A stretch of 64,000 nucleotides of DNA from Arthrobacter zhaoxinii (GCF_025244925.1 NZ_CP104275.1:3286001-3350000); one strand, 5' to 3'. Numbered from the stretch's first letter, positions 24,816 through 33,990 are shown. Numbers and translations: made by a program. Notes: generated by a model from the letters alone, not told the origin.

Positions 24816-26038
24816 GCGTTGTGCTCCCGGGAGGCGGGGTCGGTGGTGGCGGGGTTGGCGTCGTCGTCGGCGCCGGCAAATCCGGCTTCGTACCGGCGGT
24901 GCTCATCCAGTTCCTCGCGGATCAGCGGGTGGGCCTCGGCGTACACATCGGCGAAGGCGTCCTCGAAGCCCGGGGCTTCCATCTGCTGGACGTTTTCCCG
25001 GAGCCGGACCGCCATGGTGCGGCCTTCCTCGCGGAGCTCTTCGAAGAACGCGTCGTCGGCCAGCCCCTGGCTGCGCAGGTACTTTTCCATCCGCAGCAGC
25101 GGGTCCCGGTCCAGCCAGGCTTCCTCATCAGCGCTGAGGCGGTACTTGGTGGGGTCGTCCGCCGTCGTATGCGCGCTCATCCGGTAGGTGAAGGCCTCGA
25201 TGAGGACAGGACCTCCGCCCGAGCGGGCGTGCTCCAGCGCCCAGCGGGTGACCGCATGGACGGCCAGGACGTCGTTGCCGTCCACCCGGACCCCGGGGAA
25301 GCCGTAGCCCTGCGCCCTGTTGGCCAGCGGGATCCGCGACTGGACTTCGGTCGGAACGGAAATGGCCCAGTGGTTGTTTTGGCAGAAGAAGACCACCGGT
25401 GCGTTGTAGGACGCGGCAAAGACCATGCCCTCGTGCACGTCGCCTTCGGAGCTCGCGCCGTCGCCGAAGTACGCGACCGTGGCGGCTTCGGGCAGCATGG
25501 GATCCACCAGCCGGTCGCGGGCCATTCCCATGGCGTAACCGACGGCGTGCGGCACCTGTGCAGCCAGTACAAGCGTGTAGAGGTGGAAGTTTGCCTCCCG
25601 GGGATCCCAGCCGCCGTGGGAGATGCCGCGGAAGCGCCGAAGCAGGTGGGCAAGTTCCAGGCCGCGGGTGTACGCGACGCCATGCTCCCGGTAGGTGGGG
25701 AAAACGTAGTCCTGAGGCATCAGGGCACGGCCGGAACCGATCTGCGCGCCTTCCTGGCCGGTGAGCGGAACCCACATCACGAGTTCGCCCTGCCGCTGAA
25801 GCGCAGTGGCCTCTTCGTCGAACCGGCGGACCAGGAACATGTCCCGGTAGAACCCGCGGAGTTCGTCGGGGGTCAGGTCCTGGACGTAGCTGCTGTAGGT
25901 GTCGTCCTGCAGGAGCTCCCCGTCGATGGTTAGCAGCTGAACCATATCCGGGACAGGGTTCTCCTCGGGAGCACCCATGAGGGATTGCTCGAGTCCGGCC
26001 GAGTCGAACTCACTGGCCGGCAAGTGTCCTACGTCCAT
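24812..26038 (-). CDS. bkdA1: 2-oxoacid dehydrogenase E1 alpha subunit
   Basis: This 408-aa E1 alpha carries the TPP-binding motif GDGASSEGDVHEGMVFA near residue 205, with the partner Asn in CQNNHWAIS. It also has the GQEGAQIGSGRAL and YRMSAHTTADDPTKYR (phosphorylation-loop-like) stretches. The start is ATG 26038, preceded by GAGGAG; an ORF extension to 26140 runs into the promoter region. First gene of the operon. With the HisC-like aminotransferase upstream it fits degradation of branched-chain amino acids to acyl-CoA, useful for iso/anteiso fatty acids; no Lrp-type regulator is next to it. Confidence 0.9.
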   Translation of the reverse strand: MDVGHLPASEFDSAGLEQSLMGAPEENPVPDMVQLLTIDGELLQDDTYSSYVQDLTPDELRGFYRDMFLVRRFDEEATALQRQGELVMWVPLTGQEGAQIGSGRALMPQDYVFPTYREHGVAYTRGLELAHLLRRFRGISHGGWDPREANFHLYTLVLAAQVPHAVGYAMGMARDRLVDPMLPEAATVAYFGDGASSEGDVHEGMVFAASYNAPVVFFCQNNHWAISVPTEVQSRIPLANRAQGYGFPGVRVDGNDVLAVHAVTRWALEHARSGGGPVLIEAFTYRMSAHTTADDPTKYRLSADEEAWLDRDPLLRMEKYLRSQGLADDAFFEELREEGRTMAVRLRENVQQMEAPGFEDAFADVYAEAHPLIREELDEHRRYEAGFAGADDDANPATTDPASREHNA

Positions 26039-26096
26039 GCCTACTCCTCGCCTGGACAGCCGAAAGCCGCACCGCGCTAGAAATATACCTCTCCGA

Positions 26097-26139
26097 GAAT
26101 ATATTCCCGGTGTTGCATATAAGTGGAAGTTACCTTCCA
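26097..26139 (-). promoter_or_regulatory. Promoter/operator region of the bkd operon
   Basis: An AT-rich patch between the HisC-like gene and E1 alpha holds two inverted repeats. GAATATATTC (26097-26106) is perfect. TGGAAG-TTAC-CTTCCA (26124-26139) has 6-bp arms. They probably include the promoter and a regulator site; GAATATATTC also looks like a -10 region. Confidence 0.4.
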
Positions 26140-26181
26140 AAGCCTAACGACGGCGCGGCTTCAGCCCCTACCTAAGACACG

Positions 26182-27321
26182 CTAGGAAACGCGCGGGCCT
26201 TTTGTATAGGTCGCACATAAGGCGAGGAACCGCGTGTTTGCGTCTTCTTCGCCAATGGTCACTCTCACACCCTCATTGCCGAAGGCCCGCACAGCCAGGG
26301 CCTGCTGCTCCGCCAGAGCTGCAAATTCGGGGGTATTCCCGCCCAGGTCCAGCCAGACAAAGTTGCCCTGTGCCGACGGAATGGACCAGCCCAGGGCCTT
26401 CAGCCCTTCCACCACGCGGGTCCGTTCAGCAACCAGTCCTTGTATTCTTTCCACAACTTGGTCGTGGTGCCGCAGGGAGGCTACGGCAGCCTGTTCGGCA
26501 ATCGTGGACACGGCGAACGGCACGGCTGCTACGCGGAGATGCTGGGTGATGGGAGCGTGCGACACGGAGTAGCCCACGCGCAGTCCGGCCAATCCTGCAC
26601 CCTTGGAAAACGTCCGCAGCACCACCACGTTGGGGTGGCTGCGGTACATATCGATGCCGTTGACCGCGTCGTCGTCCCGCACGAAGTCCTCGTACGCTTC
26701 GTCGATCACCACGATCACGTTGGACGGAACCCGGCGGAGGAAATCCTCCACCTGGGCCGTGGTCAGTACCGGGCCGGTCGGGTTGTTGGGGGTGCACAGC
26801 AGAATCACCTTGGTCCGCTCGGTGACGGCTTCGGCCATGGCGTCCAGGTTGTGGGTGCCGTCGGCGTTCAGCGGCACCTGGACGCTTTCAGCACCGGCCA
26901 GGCCCACGCTGATGGGGTACGCCTCAAAGGAGCGCCATGGGTAGATGACCTCGTCTGCCGTGCCGTCCGGGTTTTGTCCGGCAAAGGTGGCGAGCAGCTG
27001 GTTCAGCGCTCCCAGGCTGCCGCCGCCCGTCACGATGTCTTCTGCGGGAACGTCCAGGAACGCGGAGAGCTCGTTGCGCAGCGCCGTAGAGAGCGGGTCG
27101 GGATAGCGGTTCACGGTTGCGGCGGTGCTTATCGCTTCCAGCACGGCGGGGAGCGGCGGGTACGGGTTCTCGTTGGAGGACAGCTTGTAGCTCTGGAGTC
27201 CTTCAACAGCCACCGGCGGCTTGCCTGCCGTGTATTGCGGCAGCTTCCCGATAACGGGCCGTGGGGTGATGCCGGGTACGGGAATTTCAGCTGCGTCGGT
27301 GTCATTCTCGGTAGTGGTCAT
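26182..27321 (-). CDS. Histidinol-phosphate/aromatic aminotransferase (HisC family)
   Basis: This 379-aa aminotransferase of fold type I, HisC subfamily, has SYKLSSNENPYPPLPAV (substrate-binding N-terminus), RYPDPLSTALR, CTPNNPTGPVL and VIDEAYEDFV. Its PLP lysine is in RTFSKGAGLAGLRVGY near residue 236. It may be HisC2 or an aromatic aminotransferase (Pat); the two are hard to separate by sequence. No his genes are near, and it lies upstream of the 2-oxoacid dehydrogenase operon, which favours aromatic or branched-chain amino-acid transamination. The start at 27321 is chosen from MTTTENDTD; a longer frame overlaps the divergent gene. Confidence 0.85.
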   Translation of the reverse strand: MTTTENDTDAAEIPVPGITPRPVIGKLPQYTAGKPPVAVEGLQSYKLSSNENPYPPLPAVLEAISTAATVNRYPDPLSTALRNELSAFLDVPAEDIVTGGGSLGALNQLLATFAGQNPDGTADEVIYPWRSFEAYPISVGLAGAESVQVPLNADGTHNLDAMAEAVTERTKVILLCTPNNPTGPVLTTAQVEDFLRRVPSNVIVVIDEAYEDFVRDDDAVNGIDMYRSHPNVVVLRTFSKGAGLAGLRVGYSVSHAPITQHLRVAAVPFAVSTIAEQAAVASLRHHDQVVERIQGLVAERTRVVEGLKALGWSIPSAQGNFVWLDLGGNTPEFAALAEQQALAVRAFGNEGVRVTIGEEDANTRFLALCATYTKGPRVS

Positions 27322-27363
27322 GGCGTTAACAGTAATGGTCTCTTTTCTGCCAGCATGGGGGGC

Positions 27364-27783
27364 ATGCTCTCTCTGTTGCTGCGGATTGTCCTGAACGCCG
27401 TTGCCCTCTGGGTGGCCGGGTGGCTTTTGCCAGGCCTGACGGTGAGTGCGCCCGCGGGGAGCATAAGCGGGGATCCGGCGATCGACACGGTGCTTGCGTA
27501 TCTGTTTGTCGGCCTGATTTTCGGCGTGGTCAACGCTCTCGTCCGCCCTATAGCCCAGGGACTGACGCTGCCGTTGGCCATTCTGACGCTGGGGTTGTTC
27601 CGAGTGGTCATCAATGCCGCCATGCTTGAGCTCACCGCATGGCTCAGCAGCTACACCCCCATCCGGTTCGAGGTTGATTCCTTCTTCTGGACCGCCATTG
27701 CCGGTGCAGTTGTCATCAGCGTTGTGTCGCTGGTGTTGGATACGGTGACCGGGAGCCGCCGGCGGGAGCGGAACCGGAGCTAG
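27364..27783 (+). CDS. Phage-holin-family IV (YvlD-like) membrane protein
   Basis: This 139-aa protein has four hydrophobic helices (residues about 3-22, 37-60, 66-88, 107-127) and a basic tail (GSRRRERNRS). The family stretches WLLPGLTVSAP, GVVNALVRPI and LPLAILTLGLFRVVINAAML are typical of YvlD/phage holin 4 proteins. Despite the family name it is not a lysis protein; YvlD-type proteins are linked to membrane stress. It is divergent from the HisC-like gene. An upstream in-frame ATG at 27355 is possible. Confidence 0.75.
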   Translation: MLSLLLRIVLNAVALWVAGWLLPGLTVSAPAGSISGDPAIDTVLAYLFVGLIFGVVNALVRPIAQGLTLPLAILTLGLFRVVINAAMLELTAWLSSYTPIRFEVDSFFWTAIAGAVVISVVSLVLDTVTGSRRRERNRS

Positions 27784-27813
27784 CACCGTCGCGGCCCGGA
27801 TGCGGAAGGCGTC

Positions 27814-29184
27814 TTACCTTCCAGCCCCCACGGGCGGGCGGTAGTCATCCTCTTGTTCCCGCACCGGCCCCGGCTGTACAACCCGCACAGGACGCTGCTG
27901 CCGCTCCGGGCGCTCCGGCAGTTTCTCCCGGGAGAGGCGGTAGAGGTGCCTCGTGGCCACGCTTCCGGCCGCAATAGCTGCGCCCAATGATTCCAAGGAG
28001 GCCTTCAGGGAGGCGTCGTCGCTGGCATCTGCGCGTGCGGCACCCTCCCGGTAATTGTCCAGCCGGTGCGCGGGCCCCAGACCGGCGTCCTCGCCCTCGG
28101 GTGTGGCCACGGGGTTGGTCAGTGTCATGGTGACCCGGTCCGGCGTATCGGGGTTCTGTCTTCCGTCGATTGCGGATACCCAGTCCTGCACATGCTCCAG
28201 GTGCAGTGCCGGCACTCCGGGAGGGAGATCGGTAGCGCCGGTCGGGCTGCCGGCCGTCAGCAGGAACGCCACGTCGTAGTCACTTTCGGCCGCCAGATTC
28301 CCGGCTACATGAGTGGCGTGGTCCCCGCCCTGGCTGTAGCCGGACAGAATGACCGCATCCCCCGCTTCGGCCCCGGCCCGCCGCAGCGCCTCCGCCACTC
28401 CTGCTGTGACATATCGGCTGTCTTCGACGGTGGGTTCCAGAACACCCAGGAAATCGAACACGTTCTCGCTTCCCTCCGAAATGCCGACACCCTGGGTCCC
28501 CGGGAGCGTGACAACGAACGCCGGCTTTCCGTCTGTCCCCACAGCCTCGATCACTTCAATTACTCCCGGGTCGTTTTCCCGCTTCAACACTTCCGACCGT
28601 CCGAGGACCCAGGCGGCGGTTCCTTCCACCTGAAGCTTTTCCGGCTCTCCGGGAAGGGTCGTTACCTCTACCGGGCGCAGCTTGCCCAAACCCGCCGCGG
28701 TTATCAGGCCCAGTACGGAGCGCATTGCTATCTCGGAGGTCGGATAGGCAAGGCCCTCTTCGGCCTGGCGGCGAGTAGGAAATCCTTCTGCCCGGGGGTA
28801 CGGTCCGGGTGCAATCCAAGGATTCACGGGATAGGGGCCAACGGGAGGAAGCCGTGCCTCAACGCGCCCTTCGACTTCCGCGTAGGCTCGGGCGCTCCCG
28901 CGCACCCCGTCCGCAATTTCATCGACGGCGGCAGCCAACGTCCTGAGGATGTGCCCCGCTTCCATGATCCGCGACCTGATCCGGTCAGCCGACGCCGAAC
29001 CGCCGCCGAACGCACCAACGGCCAGCCAAAGCTCCGTCACCCTCTCCTCGAGTTGCCGCACACGGCCCGTTGTCGATTCCAGCCTGCCCGCGACCCGGAC
29101 CAGGTCCTCGTACTGGACCAGGAGCCCGGCGGCCCCTCCCCTCACCTCGTACATCCCCCGGTCTCCGGCCCCCTGCTCCGTCAT
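27814..29184 (-). CDS. Alpha/beta-hydrolase-like protein with WXG-like N-terminal region
   Basis: This 456-aa protein has an N-terminal region (about 20-120) rich in helix-forming residues, like the N-terminal helical domains of ESX-associated proteins. An alpha/beta hydrolase core lies at about 220-370. The nucleophile motif is ILSGYSQGGDHATHVAGNLA, with the GxSxG Ser near residue 291. Later residues HLEHVQDWVSAIDG may hold the catalytic acid region. The C-terminus is basic and disordered. It is 2 nt downstream of a WXG100-like gene, an arrangement seen for effector-like pairs. Whether it is secreted, and its substrate, are unknown; it could be a phospholipase or esterase. Confidence 0.6.
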   Translation of the reverse strand: MTEQGAGDRGMYEVRGGAAGLLVQYEDLVRVAGRLESTTGRVRQLEERVTELWLAVGAFGGGSASADRIRSRIMEAGHILRTLAAAVDEIADGVRGSARAYAEVEGRVEARLPPVGPYPVNPWIAPGPYPRAEGFPTRRQAEEGLAYPTSEIAMRSVLGLITAAGLGKLRPVEVTTLPGEPEKLQVEGTAAWVLGRSEVLKRENDPGVIEVIEAVGTDGKPAFVVTLPGTQGVGISEGSENVFDFLGVLEPTVEDSRYVTAGVAEALRRAGAEAGDAVILSGYSQGGDHATHVAGNLAAESDYDVAFLLTAGSPTGATDLPPGVPALHLEHVQDWVSAIDGRQNPDTPDRVTMTLTNPVATPEGEDAGLGPAHRLDNYREGAARADASDDASLKASLESLGAAIAAGSVATRHLYRLSREKLPERPERQQRPVRVVQPGPVREQEDDYRPPVGAGR

Positions 29185-29186
29185 GG

Positions 29187-29438
29187 TCAGCTCCCCGCCG
29201 CCAACATGAGCGGATCCTGCTGCAGCTCAACGGCAGCTGACCGCAGCTGCGACGAGACATCGAAAAACCGCTCCGCTGCAGTCAGGACTTTGCGCCGGAA
29301 AGCATTGGCGGCGCGTGACTCCCATTGGATCATTGCTGCCTCTGCGACCTCCCGTTCCAGCTCGTCGGTTTCTGCTGCAAACGCCAGAAGCAACCGTTCC
29401 GTCTCTTGCGCATACGCTGCCGCTGCCATTTGGTCCAC
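29187..29438 (-). CDS. WXG100/ESAT-6-like small protein
   Basis: This helical protein of about 83 aa includes AEAAMIQWESRAANAFRRKV, which is the WXG-type turn (W-E-S in place of W-x-G) between two amphipathic helices. GTG 29438 is taken as start because GGGAGG lies 5 nt upstream; ATG 29429 or an ATG extension at 29465 are possible. It precedes the hydrolase-like gene by 2 nt. WXG100 proteins are usually ESX (type VII) substrates and form dimers with a partner; no EccC-type ATPase is present here, so secretion is not shown. Confidence 0.65.
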   Translation of the reverse strand: MDQMAAAAYAQETERLLLAFAAETDELEREVAEAAMIQWESRAANAFRRKVLTAAERFFDVSSQLRSAAVELQQDPLMLAAGS

Positions 29439-29766
29439 CACTACCTCCCGTGGGTGACGAATCATCTACGCTGTGCTTCCCGGTCCTGTCCCCGCCCGGA
29501 GTAGGCCACGATCAGGAACCCCGGCGAACCGCCGGTGGGGACCGGATCAAGAACGATGCCGTGGCGTCAAGGTTCCCGGACGGCCGGCCGAAGGACGGGC
29601 ATCACCTCCCCGCCGGTGGACACAGCCCGCACCCGCACCGCCCGAAGCTTGCCTGTGGAGGAAAACCCTGCTCCCGGGAGAACGCGGCGGAACAGCAGGA
29701 CCTGCAAAACAGCCAGCCGGAAAGTCACACAGCGGCAGCACCCCGGCGGCATGAAAGAATTACTGC
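29439..29766. other. Intergenic region between the WXG100-like gene and purB
   Basis: About 330 nt without a convincing gene. It should contain the purB promoter and the promoter of the divergent WXG pair. No clear -35/-10 pair, PurR box or riboswitch core was seen. The purB start at 29767 has only a weak AAAGAA site before it. Confidence 0.35.
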
Positions 29767-31194
29767 ATGGCCGAATCCGAACCCCGTGTCTCCCTTGCCT
29801 CCGTGACTCCCGCTATCGCCCTGGGCCCGTTGGACGGCCGCTACCGCAGCGCCACCGCGCCGCTGGTGGACTACCTGTCCGAAGCCGCCCTGAACCGGGA
29901 CCGGACGCATGTGGAGGTGGAATGGCTGATTCACCTGACCTCCAACGCCGTCCTGCCCGGCACTGCTCCGCTTACGGAAGACCAGCAGCACCAGCTGCGG
30001 GCCATCGTCTCGGGCTTCGACGGCGACTCCGTGGCCGAGCTGGGCGAAATTGAAAAGCGCACCGTGCACGACGTCAAGGCCGTCGAGTACTACATTGCCG
30101 ATCGGCTTCCGGCCCTCGGTCTCGAGAACCTGAAGAGCCTCGTGCACTTCGGCTGCACGTCCGAAGACATCAACAACCTCTCCTACGCACTGGGCATCAA
30201 GGGCGCCGTCGAAAACGTCTGGCTGCCCGCCGCGCAGAAGCTGGTGGACCAGATCGCCGCCATGGCCGAGGACACCCGTGCTGTGCCCATGCTGTCCCGG
30301 ACGCACGGCCAGCCCGCCACCCCCACCACGCTCGGCAAGGAACTGGCCGTCACCGTCCACCGGCTCTCGCGCCAGCTGCGCCGCATCCGCAGCACGGAGT
30401 TCCTCGGCAAGATCAACGGCGCCACCGGCACCTACGCAGCCCACTACGCAGCCGCCCCGCAAGCAGACTGGCAGCAGGTGGCGCGCAGCTTTGTCGAAGG
30501 CCTCGGCCTGGCCTGGAACCCGCTGACCACGCAGATTGAATCGCACGACTGGCAGGCCGAGCTTTACGCCGACATCGCCCGCTTCAACCGCATCCTGCAC
30601 AACTTCTGCACGGATGTGTGGAGCTACATCTCCATTGGCTACTTCGCGCAGGTCCCGGTGGAGGGTGCCACCGGCTCCTCAACCATGCCGCACAAGGTCA
30701 ACCCGATCCGCTTCGAGAATGCCGAAGCGAACCTGGAGATCTCCAACGGCCTGCTGGACACGCTGGCTTCCACTTTGGTCACCTCCCGCTGGCAGCGCGA
30801 CCTCACCGACTCCTCCTCGCAGCGCAACATCGGCGTGGCCTTCGGACACTCGGTCCTCGCCATTTCCAACGTGGCCAAGGGACTCGAGCGCCTGCACGTG
30901 GCCGAGCAGGTCCTCGAGCAGGATCTGGATGCCAACTGGGAGGTGCTCGGTGAAGCCATCCAGATGGTGATGCGCGCCGAAGCCGTCGCCGGAACCGAAG
31001 GCATGGAAAACCCCTACGAACGGCTGAAGGACCTCACCCGCGGCCACCGCGTGGACGCCGAACGGATGAAGGAATTCATTGCCGGCCTCGGCCTTCCGGC
31101 AGACGCGGCAGCCCGTCTGCAGGCTCTCACCCCGGCGAAGTACACCGGCATCGCGGACACCCTGGTGGACCACCTCAAGTACGCTGCCGCTTAA
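29767..31194 (+). CDS. purB: Adenylosuccinate lyase
   Basis: PurB releases fumarate from SAICAR and adenylosuccinate in purine biosynthesis. At 475 aa it resembles the longer PurB lineage (E. coli type, about 456 aa) and starts MAESEPRVSLASVTPAIALGPLDGRYRSAT. The superfamily signature loop GSSTMPHKVNPIRFENAE is near residue 300, with TSEDINNLSYAL and SRTHGQPATPTTLGKEL as further active-site blocks. It is monocistronic and ends at a strong terminator. Confidence 0.95.
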   Translation: MAESEPRVSLASVTPAIALGPLDGRYRSATAPLVDYLSEAALNRDRTHVEVEWLIHLTSNAVLPGTAPLTEDQQHQLRAIVSGFDGDSVAELGEIEKRTVHDVKAVEYYIADRLPALGLENLKSLVHFGCTSEDINNLSYALGIKGAVENVWLPAAQKLVDQIAAMAEDTRAVPMLSRTHGQPATPTTLGKELAVTVHRLSRQLRRIRSTEFLGKINGATGTYAAHYAAAPQADWQQVARSFVEGLGLAWNPLTTQIESHDWQAELYADIARFNRILHNFCTDVWSYISIGYFAQVPVEGATGSSTMPHKVNPIRFENAEANLEISNGLLDTLASTLVTSRWQRDLTDSSSQRNIGVAFGHSVLAISNVAKGLERLHVAEQVLEQDLDANWEVLGEAIQMVMRAEAVAGTEGMENPYERLKDLTRGHRVDAERMKEFIAGLGLPADAAARLQALTPAKYTGIADTLVDHLKYAAA

Positions 31195-31200
31195 AACCAA

Positions 31201-31250
31201 ACGACGACGGCGGGAGCCGGGCATGCAGCCCGGCCTCCCGCCGTCGTCGT
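31201..31250 (+). terminator. Long-stem terminator after purB
   Basis: The 31201-31222 arm (ACGACGACGGCGGGAG, then CCGGGC) pairs with 31228-31250, with one bulged C. It gives about 22 bp of stem around an ATGCA loop, followed by CTTCGCCTT. It may also stop the convergent rlmN transcript. Confidence 0.85.
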
Positions 31251-31290
31251 CTTCGCCTTGGTGCTGCCCGCCGAAGCGGACGCGGGACCG

Positions 31291-32541
31291 CTAGTCCGCT
31301 GCGGCGAGCTGGCCGCAGGCGCCGTCGATCTCCTTGCCGCGGGTGTCGCGGATGGTGGTGGGGATGCCGGCGTCGATCAGGTGGTTGATGAACTCCTGCA
31401 TGACCTCCGGCTCCGGCGACGTCCAGATGGAACCGGGCGTGGGGTTCAGCGGAATGGGGTTCACGTGCACCCAGCCGCGGCCGCGGGCATTGAGCTTCTT
31501 GGCGAGCAGGTCCGCACGCCAGGCGTGGTCGTTCATGTCCTTGATCAGCGCGTACTCGATGGAGACGCGGCGGCCGGTGACGCGGTAGTAGTTGTACGCG
31601 GCGTCCAGCGCCTCGTCCACCTTCCACCGGCTGTTGACCGGGATCAGCTCGTCACGAAGTTCGTCGTCCGGGGCGTGCAGGCTCAGGGCGAAGGTGACCG
31701 GGATGTTTTCCTCGGCCAGCTTCTTGATGGCCGGCACCAGGCCCACGGTGGAAACGGTGATGTTGCGGGCGCTCATGCCCAGGCCTTCGGGAACCTCGGC
31801 GGCCATCCGGTGAACGGCATTCATCACGCGCTTGTAGTTGGCCAGCGGCTCGCCCATGCCCATAAAGACAATGTTGGTGACACGCTCGGCGTCGTGGCCG
31901 CCGTCGCGCCGCTTGCCGCCGAGGCCGCCCTCCTTGATCACCCGGTTGGCCTGGACAATCTGGTCCAGGATTTCCGCGGTGGACATGTTGCGGGTCAGGC
32001 CGGCCTGACCGGTGGCGCAGAACGGGCAGTTCATGCCGCAGCCGCACTGGCTGGACACGCACAGGGTGATCCGGCCGGGGTAGCGCATCAGCACGGACTC
32101 CACGAGGGAGCCGTCGAACAGCCGCCACAGGAACTTGATCGTGTCGCCATTGTCTGTGGTCAGGCGTTTGATCTCGGTGAGCAGCGTCGGGAACATCTCG
32201 CCCACAAGCTCGTCGCGGCGCTCCTTGGGGAGGTCGCTCATGGCTTCCGGATCGGTGGTGTAGTGCTGGAAGTAGTGCACCGACAGCTGCTTCGCGCGGA
32301 ACGCGGGCAGGCCCATGGACTTGAGCTTCTCCTGGCGTTCGGCCAGCGACATATCGGCCAGATGGGCCGGCGGCTGGGACACGCGCGGCGACTTGAACTG
32401 CAGCAGCGGGCGGCCGTCGGGCTCCTTGGCCTGTTCCCAACCCTCCGTGGCGGGGCGGACCTGCGGTCCGGTGGCGGTGGGAACCGAGCGGACACGGCGC
32501 TGCTCGGACTTTTTGGCGGGGGAAGAATCGACAGTTGACAT
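31291..32541 (-). CDS. rlmN: 23S rRNA (adenine(2503)-C2)-methyltransferase
   Basis: RlmN is a radical-SAM enzyme that methylates C2 of A2503 in 23S rRNA and A37 in some tRNAs. The 416-aa product has the 4Fe-4S motif CGMNCPFC (CxxxCxxC) near residue 165, in SSQCGCGMNCPFCATGQAGL. The methyl-carrying Cys region follows near the C-terminus. It has an N-terminal extension of about 55 residues, KKSEQRRVRSVP, common in Actinobacteria. The start at 32541 is chosen over an upstream in-frame ATG at 32598. Confidence 0.94.
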   Translation of the reverse strand: MSTVDSSPAKKSEQRRVRSVPTATGPQVRPATEGWEQAKEPDGRPLLQFKSPRVSQPPAHLADMSLAERQEKLKSMGLPAFRAKQLSVHYFQHYTTDPEAMSDLPKERRDELVGEMFPTLLTEIKRLTTDNGDTIKFLWRLFDGSLVESVLMRYPGRITLCVSSQCGCGMNCPFCATGQAGLTRNMSTAEILDQIVQANRVIKEGGLGGKRRDGGHDAERVTNIVFMGMGEPLANYKRVMNAVHRMAAEVPEGLGMSARNITVSTVGLVPAIKKLAEENIPVTFALSLHAPDDELRDELIPVNSRWKVDEALDAAYNYYRVTGRRVSIEYALIKDMNDHAWRADLLAKKLNARGRGWVHVNPIPLNPTPGSIWTSPEPEVMQEFINHLIDAGIPTTIRDTRGKEIDGACGQLAAAD

Positions 32542-32667
32542 CGCTACTATTCTCGCACGATTCGCATATCCGGAACATTCCTTTTGCCGGGACGGCACAC
32601 TGCCGAAACACGGGCGAAACCCCGCACTCCTAGCGTGGAAGCACCACCCCTGGCCGCTGGAGGCAGC

Positions 32668-33192
32668 ATGTCGGATTTGCGACCCTTTTCCGGATTCCGT
32701 CCCTACTCAACCCCGCACCTGCGCATCCGCGAAGTGCCCTGGAGCAACCCCGTAGGCGCCGACCTGCGCGAAGCCCAGCAGGCCGAACTGGATGCCCGGT
32801 ACGGCACCGCGGAACATGATCCCAACCCGCCGCGCGCCGCCGATGCGGCGGTCTTCCTCATCGCTTACGAGCGCAGCACCGGCCAGCCGCTGGGCTGCGG
32901 CGGGCTGCGGCGGCTGGATACGACGACGGCGGAGATCAAGCGCGTGTATGTCCTGCCCTATGCGCGCGGGTCAGGAGTGGCGACGGCGGTCCTCGGGGCG
33001 TTGGAGGCACGTGCGAAGCAGATGGGATTCGCTGCCCTGATGGCCGAAGCGGGCTCGGCCCAGCCGGACGGACACCGGTTCTACGAAAATGCCGGCTACC
33101 GGGTGGTGCCGAACTTCGGCCCCTACATCATGGCCGACGGGTCCACGTGCTACTCCAAAACCATCGGAGCTGCACTGGAGCACCGGCTTTAG
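32668..33192 (+). CDS. GNAT family N-acetyltransferase
   Basis: This 174-aa GNAT has the CoA-binding motif A in RVYVLPYARGSGVATAVLGALEARA (Q/RxxGxG/A pattern RGSGVA). FYENAGYRVV is the C-terminal FYxxxGY motif. ATG 32668 has GGAGG upstream. A longer ORF to 32584 has no support. The substrate is unknown; it is monocistronic. Confidence 0.88.
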   Translation: MSDLRPFSGFRPYSTPHLRIREVPWSNPVGADLREAQQAELDARYGTAEHDPNPPRAADAAVFLIAYERSTGQPLGCGGLRRLDTTTAEIKRVYVLPYARGSGVATAVLGALEARAKQMGFAALMAEAGSAQPDGHRFYENAGYRVVPNFGPYIMADGSTCYSKTIGAALEHRL

Positions 33193-33223
33193 CAGCCCGC
33201 CGGAAGCGGGCTGCTAAAGCCGG
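33183..33223. terminator. Bidirectional terminator overlapping the GNAT stop codon
   Basis: An 18-bp perfect inverted repeat (33183-33200 and 33206-33223) surrounds a CGGAA loop. The stop codon of the GNAT gene (TAG, 33190-33192) lies inside the left arm. Four T's inside the right arm's complement help both directions. It serves the convergent deaminase gene as well. Confidence 0.85.
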
Positions 33224-33234
33224 CGGACTGCCGC

Positions 33235-33717
33235 CTAGTAGTTAATCCGCGTGGCAGCCGCGGTCCAGGCATTGAACGGAGTCAGCGCGGGAGTGCCGTC
33301 AACGGTCTGCTGGGTGACCTGCATGGAGCGCTGCTCCAACGGTGTCTCGAAGTACTCGTAGAAGGCGGCGTCGTCGAACCCCGCGCTGGCGGCGTCGTGC
33401 CGGTCGGCAGCGAAGACCACCCGCTCCACACGCGCCCACAGCGAGGACGCCAGACACATGGGGCACGGTTCGCAGCTGGTGTAGAGGACGGCACCCGAGA
33501 GGTCGAAGGTGCCCAGGGCTGCGCAGGCGTTGCGGATGGCGGTGACTTCGGCGTGCGCGGTCGGATCGTTGTTCGCGGTCACGCGGTTCACGCCCTCAAA
33601 TACGGCACCTTCCGCCGTGACGACGACGGCGCCGAACGGGCCGCCGTCCATGGCCACGTTCTCGGTGGCCAGGCGGATGGCCTGGGCCAGGTAAACATCG
33701 TCCGAAGTACTGCTCAT
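33235..33717 (-). CDS. Nucleoside/guanine deaminase (CDA-fold, GuaD-like)
   Basis: This 160-aa cytidine-deaminase-fold enzyme has catalytic motif HAEVTAIRNAC (His-Ala-Glu) and the zinc Cys pair in SCEPCPMC. The C-terminal FYEYFETPLEQR, aromatic and acidic, is typical of the B. subtilis guanine deaminase branch rather than tRNA adenosine deaminase TadA. It would deaminate guanine to xanthine in purine salvage. No purine catabolic genes are next to it. The alternative is a general nucleoside deaminase. Confidence 0.82.
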   Translation of the reverse strand: MSSTSDDVYLAQAIRLATENVAMDGGPFGAVVVTAEGAVFEGVNRVTANNDPTAHAEVTAIRNACAALGTFDLSGAVLYTSCEPCPMCLASSLWARVERVVFAADRHDAASAGFDDAAFYEYFETPLEQRSMQVTQQTVDGTPALTPFNAWTAAATRINY

Positions 33718-33990
33718 TGGCTTCTCCCTTGGTGTGGTGCCAGGTAGATAACCGGAAGTGTCCGGCCCGCCTTCGCAGCTGTGAGATTAGCAGTTATTGC
33801 CGGGCGGACGCATAGAGGCAGGACACATTCCGCGGCGCTGCAGACACAGGCCGCAACCTTCCCGCTACCCGTTGTCAGCGGCGGCGGGCAGTGGGAACGT
33901 GAAGAAACAGTCCGATACCTACCCGTACGCATATTCCCCGCGGGCCCTCCGCCACGATGCGCGCCCGCGGACCTCCTGGAAGGACCCGTC

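Noticed and set aside
27364..27783. Phage holin as evidence of a prophage
   Set aside because: The YvlD-like family is chromosomal and no other phage gene is near.
27322..27786. N-terminal extension of the HisC-like gene
   Set aside because: It would overlap the divergent membrane protein gene, and the extra text has no aminotransferase similarity.
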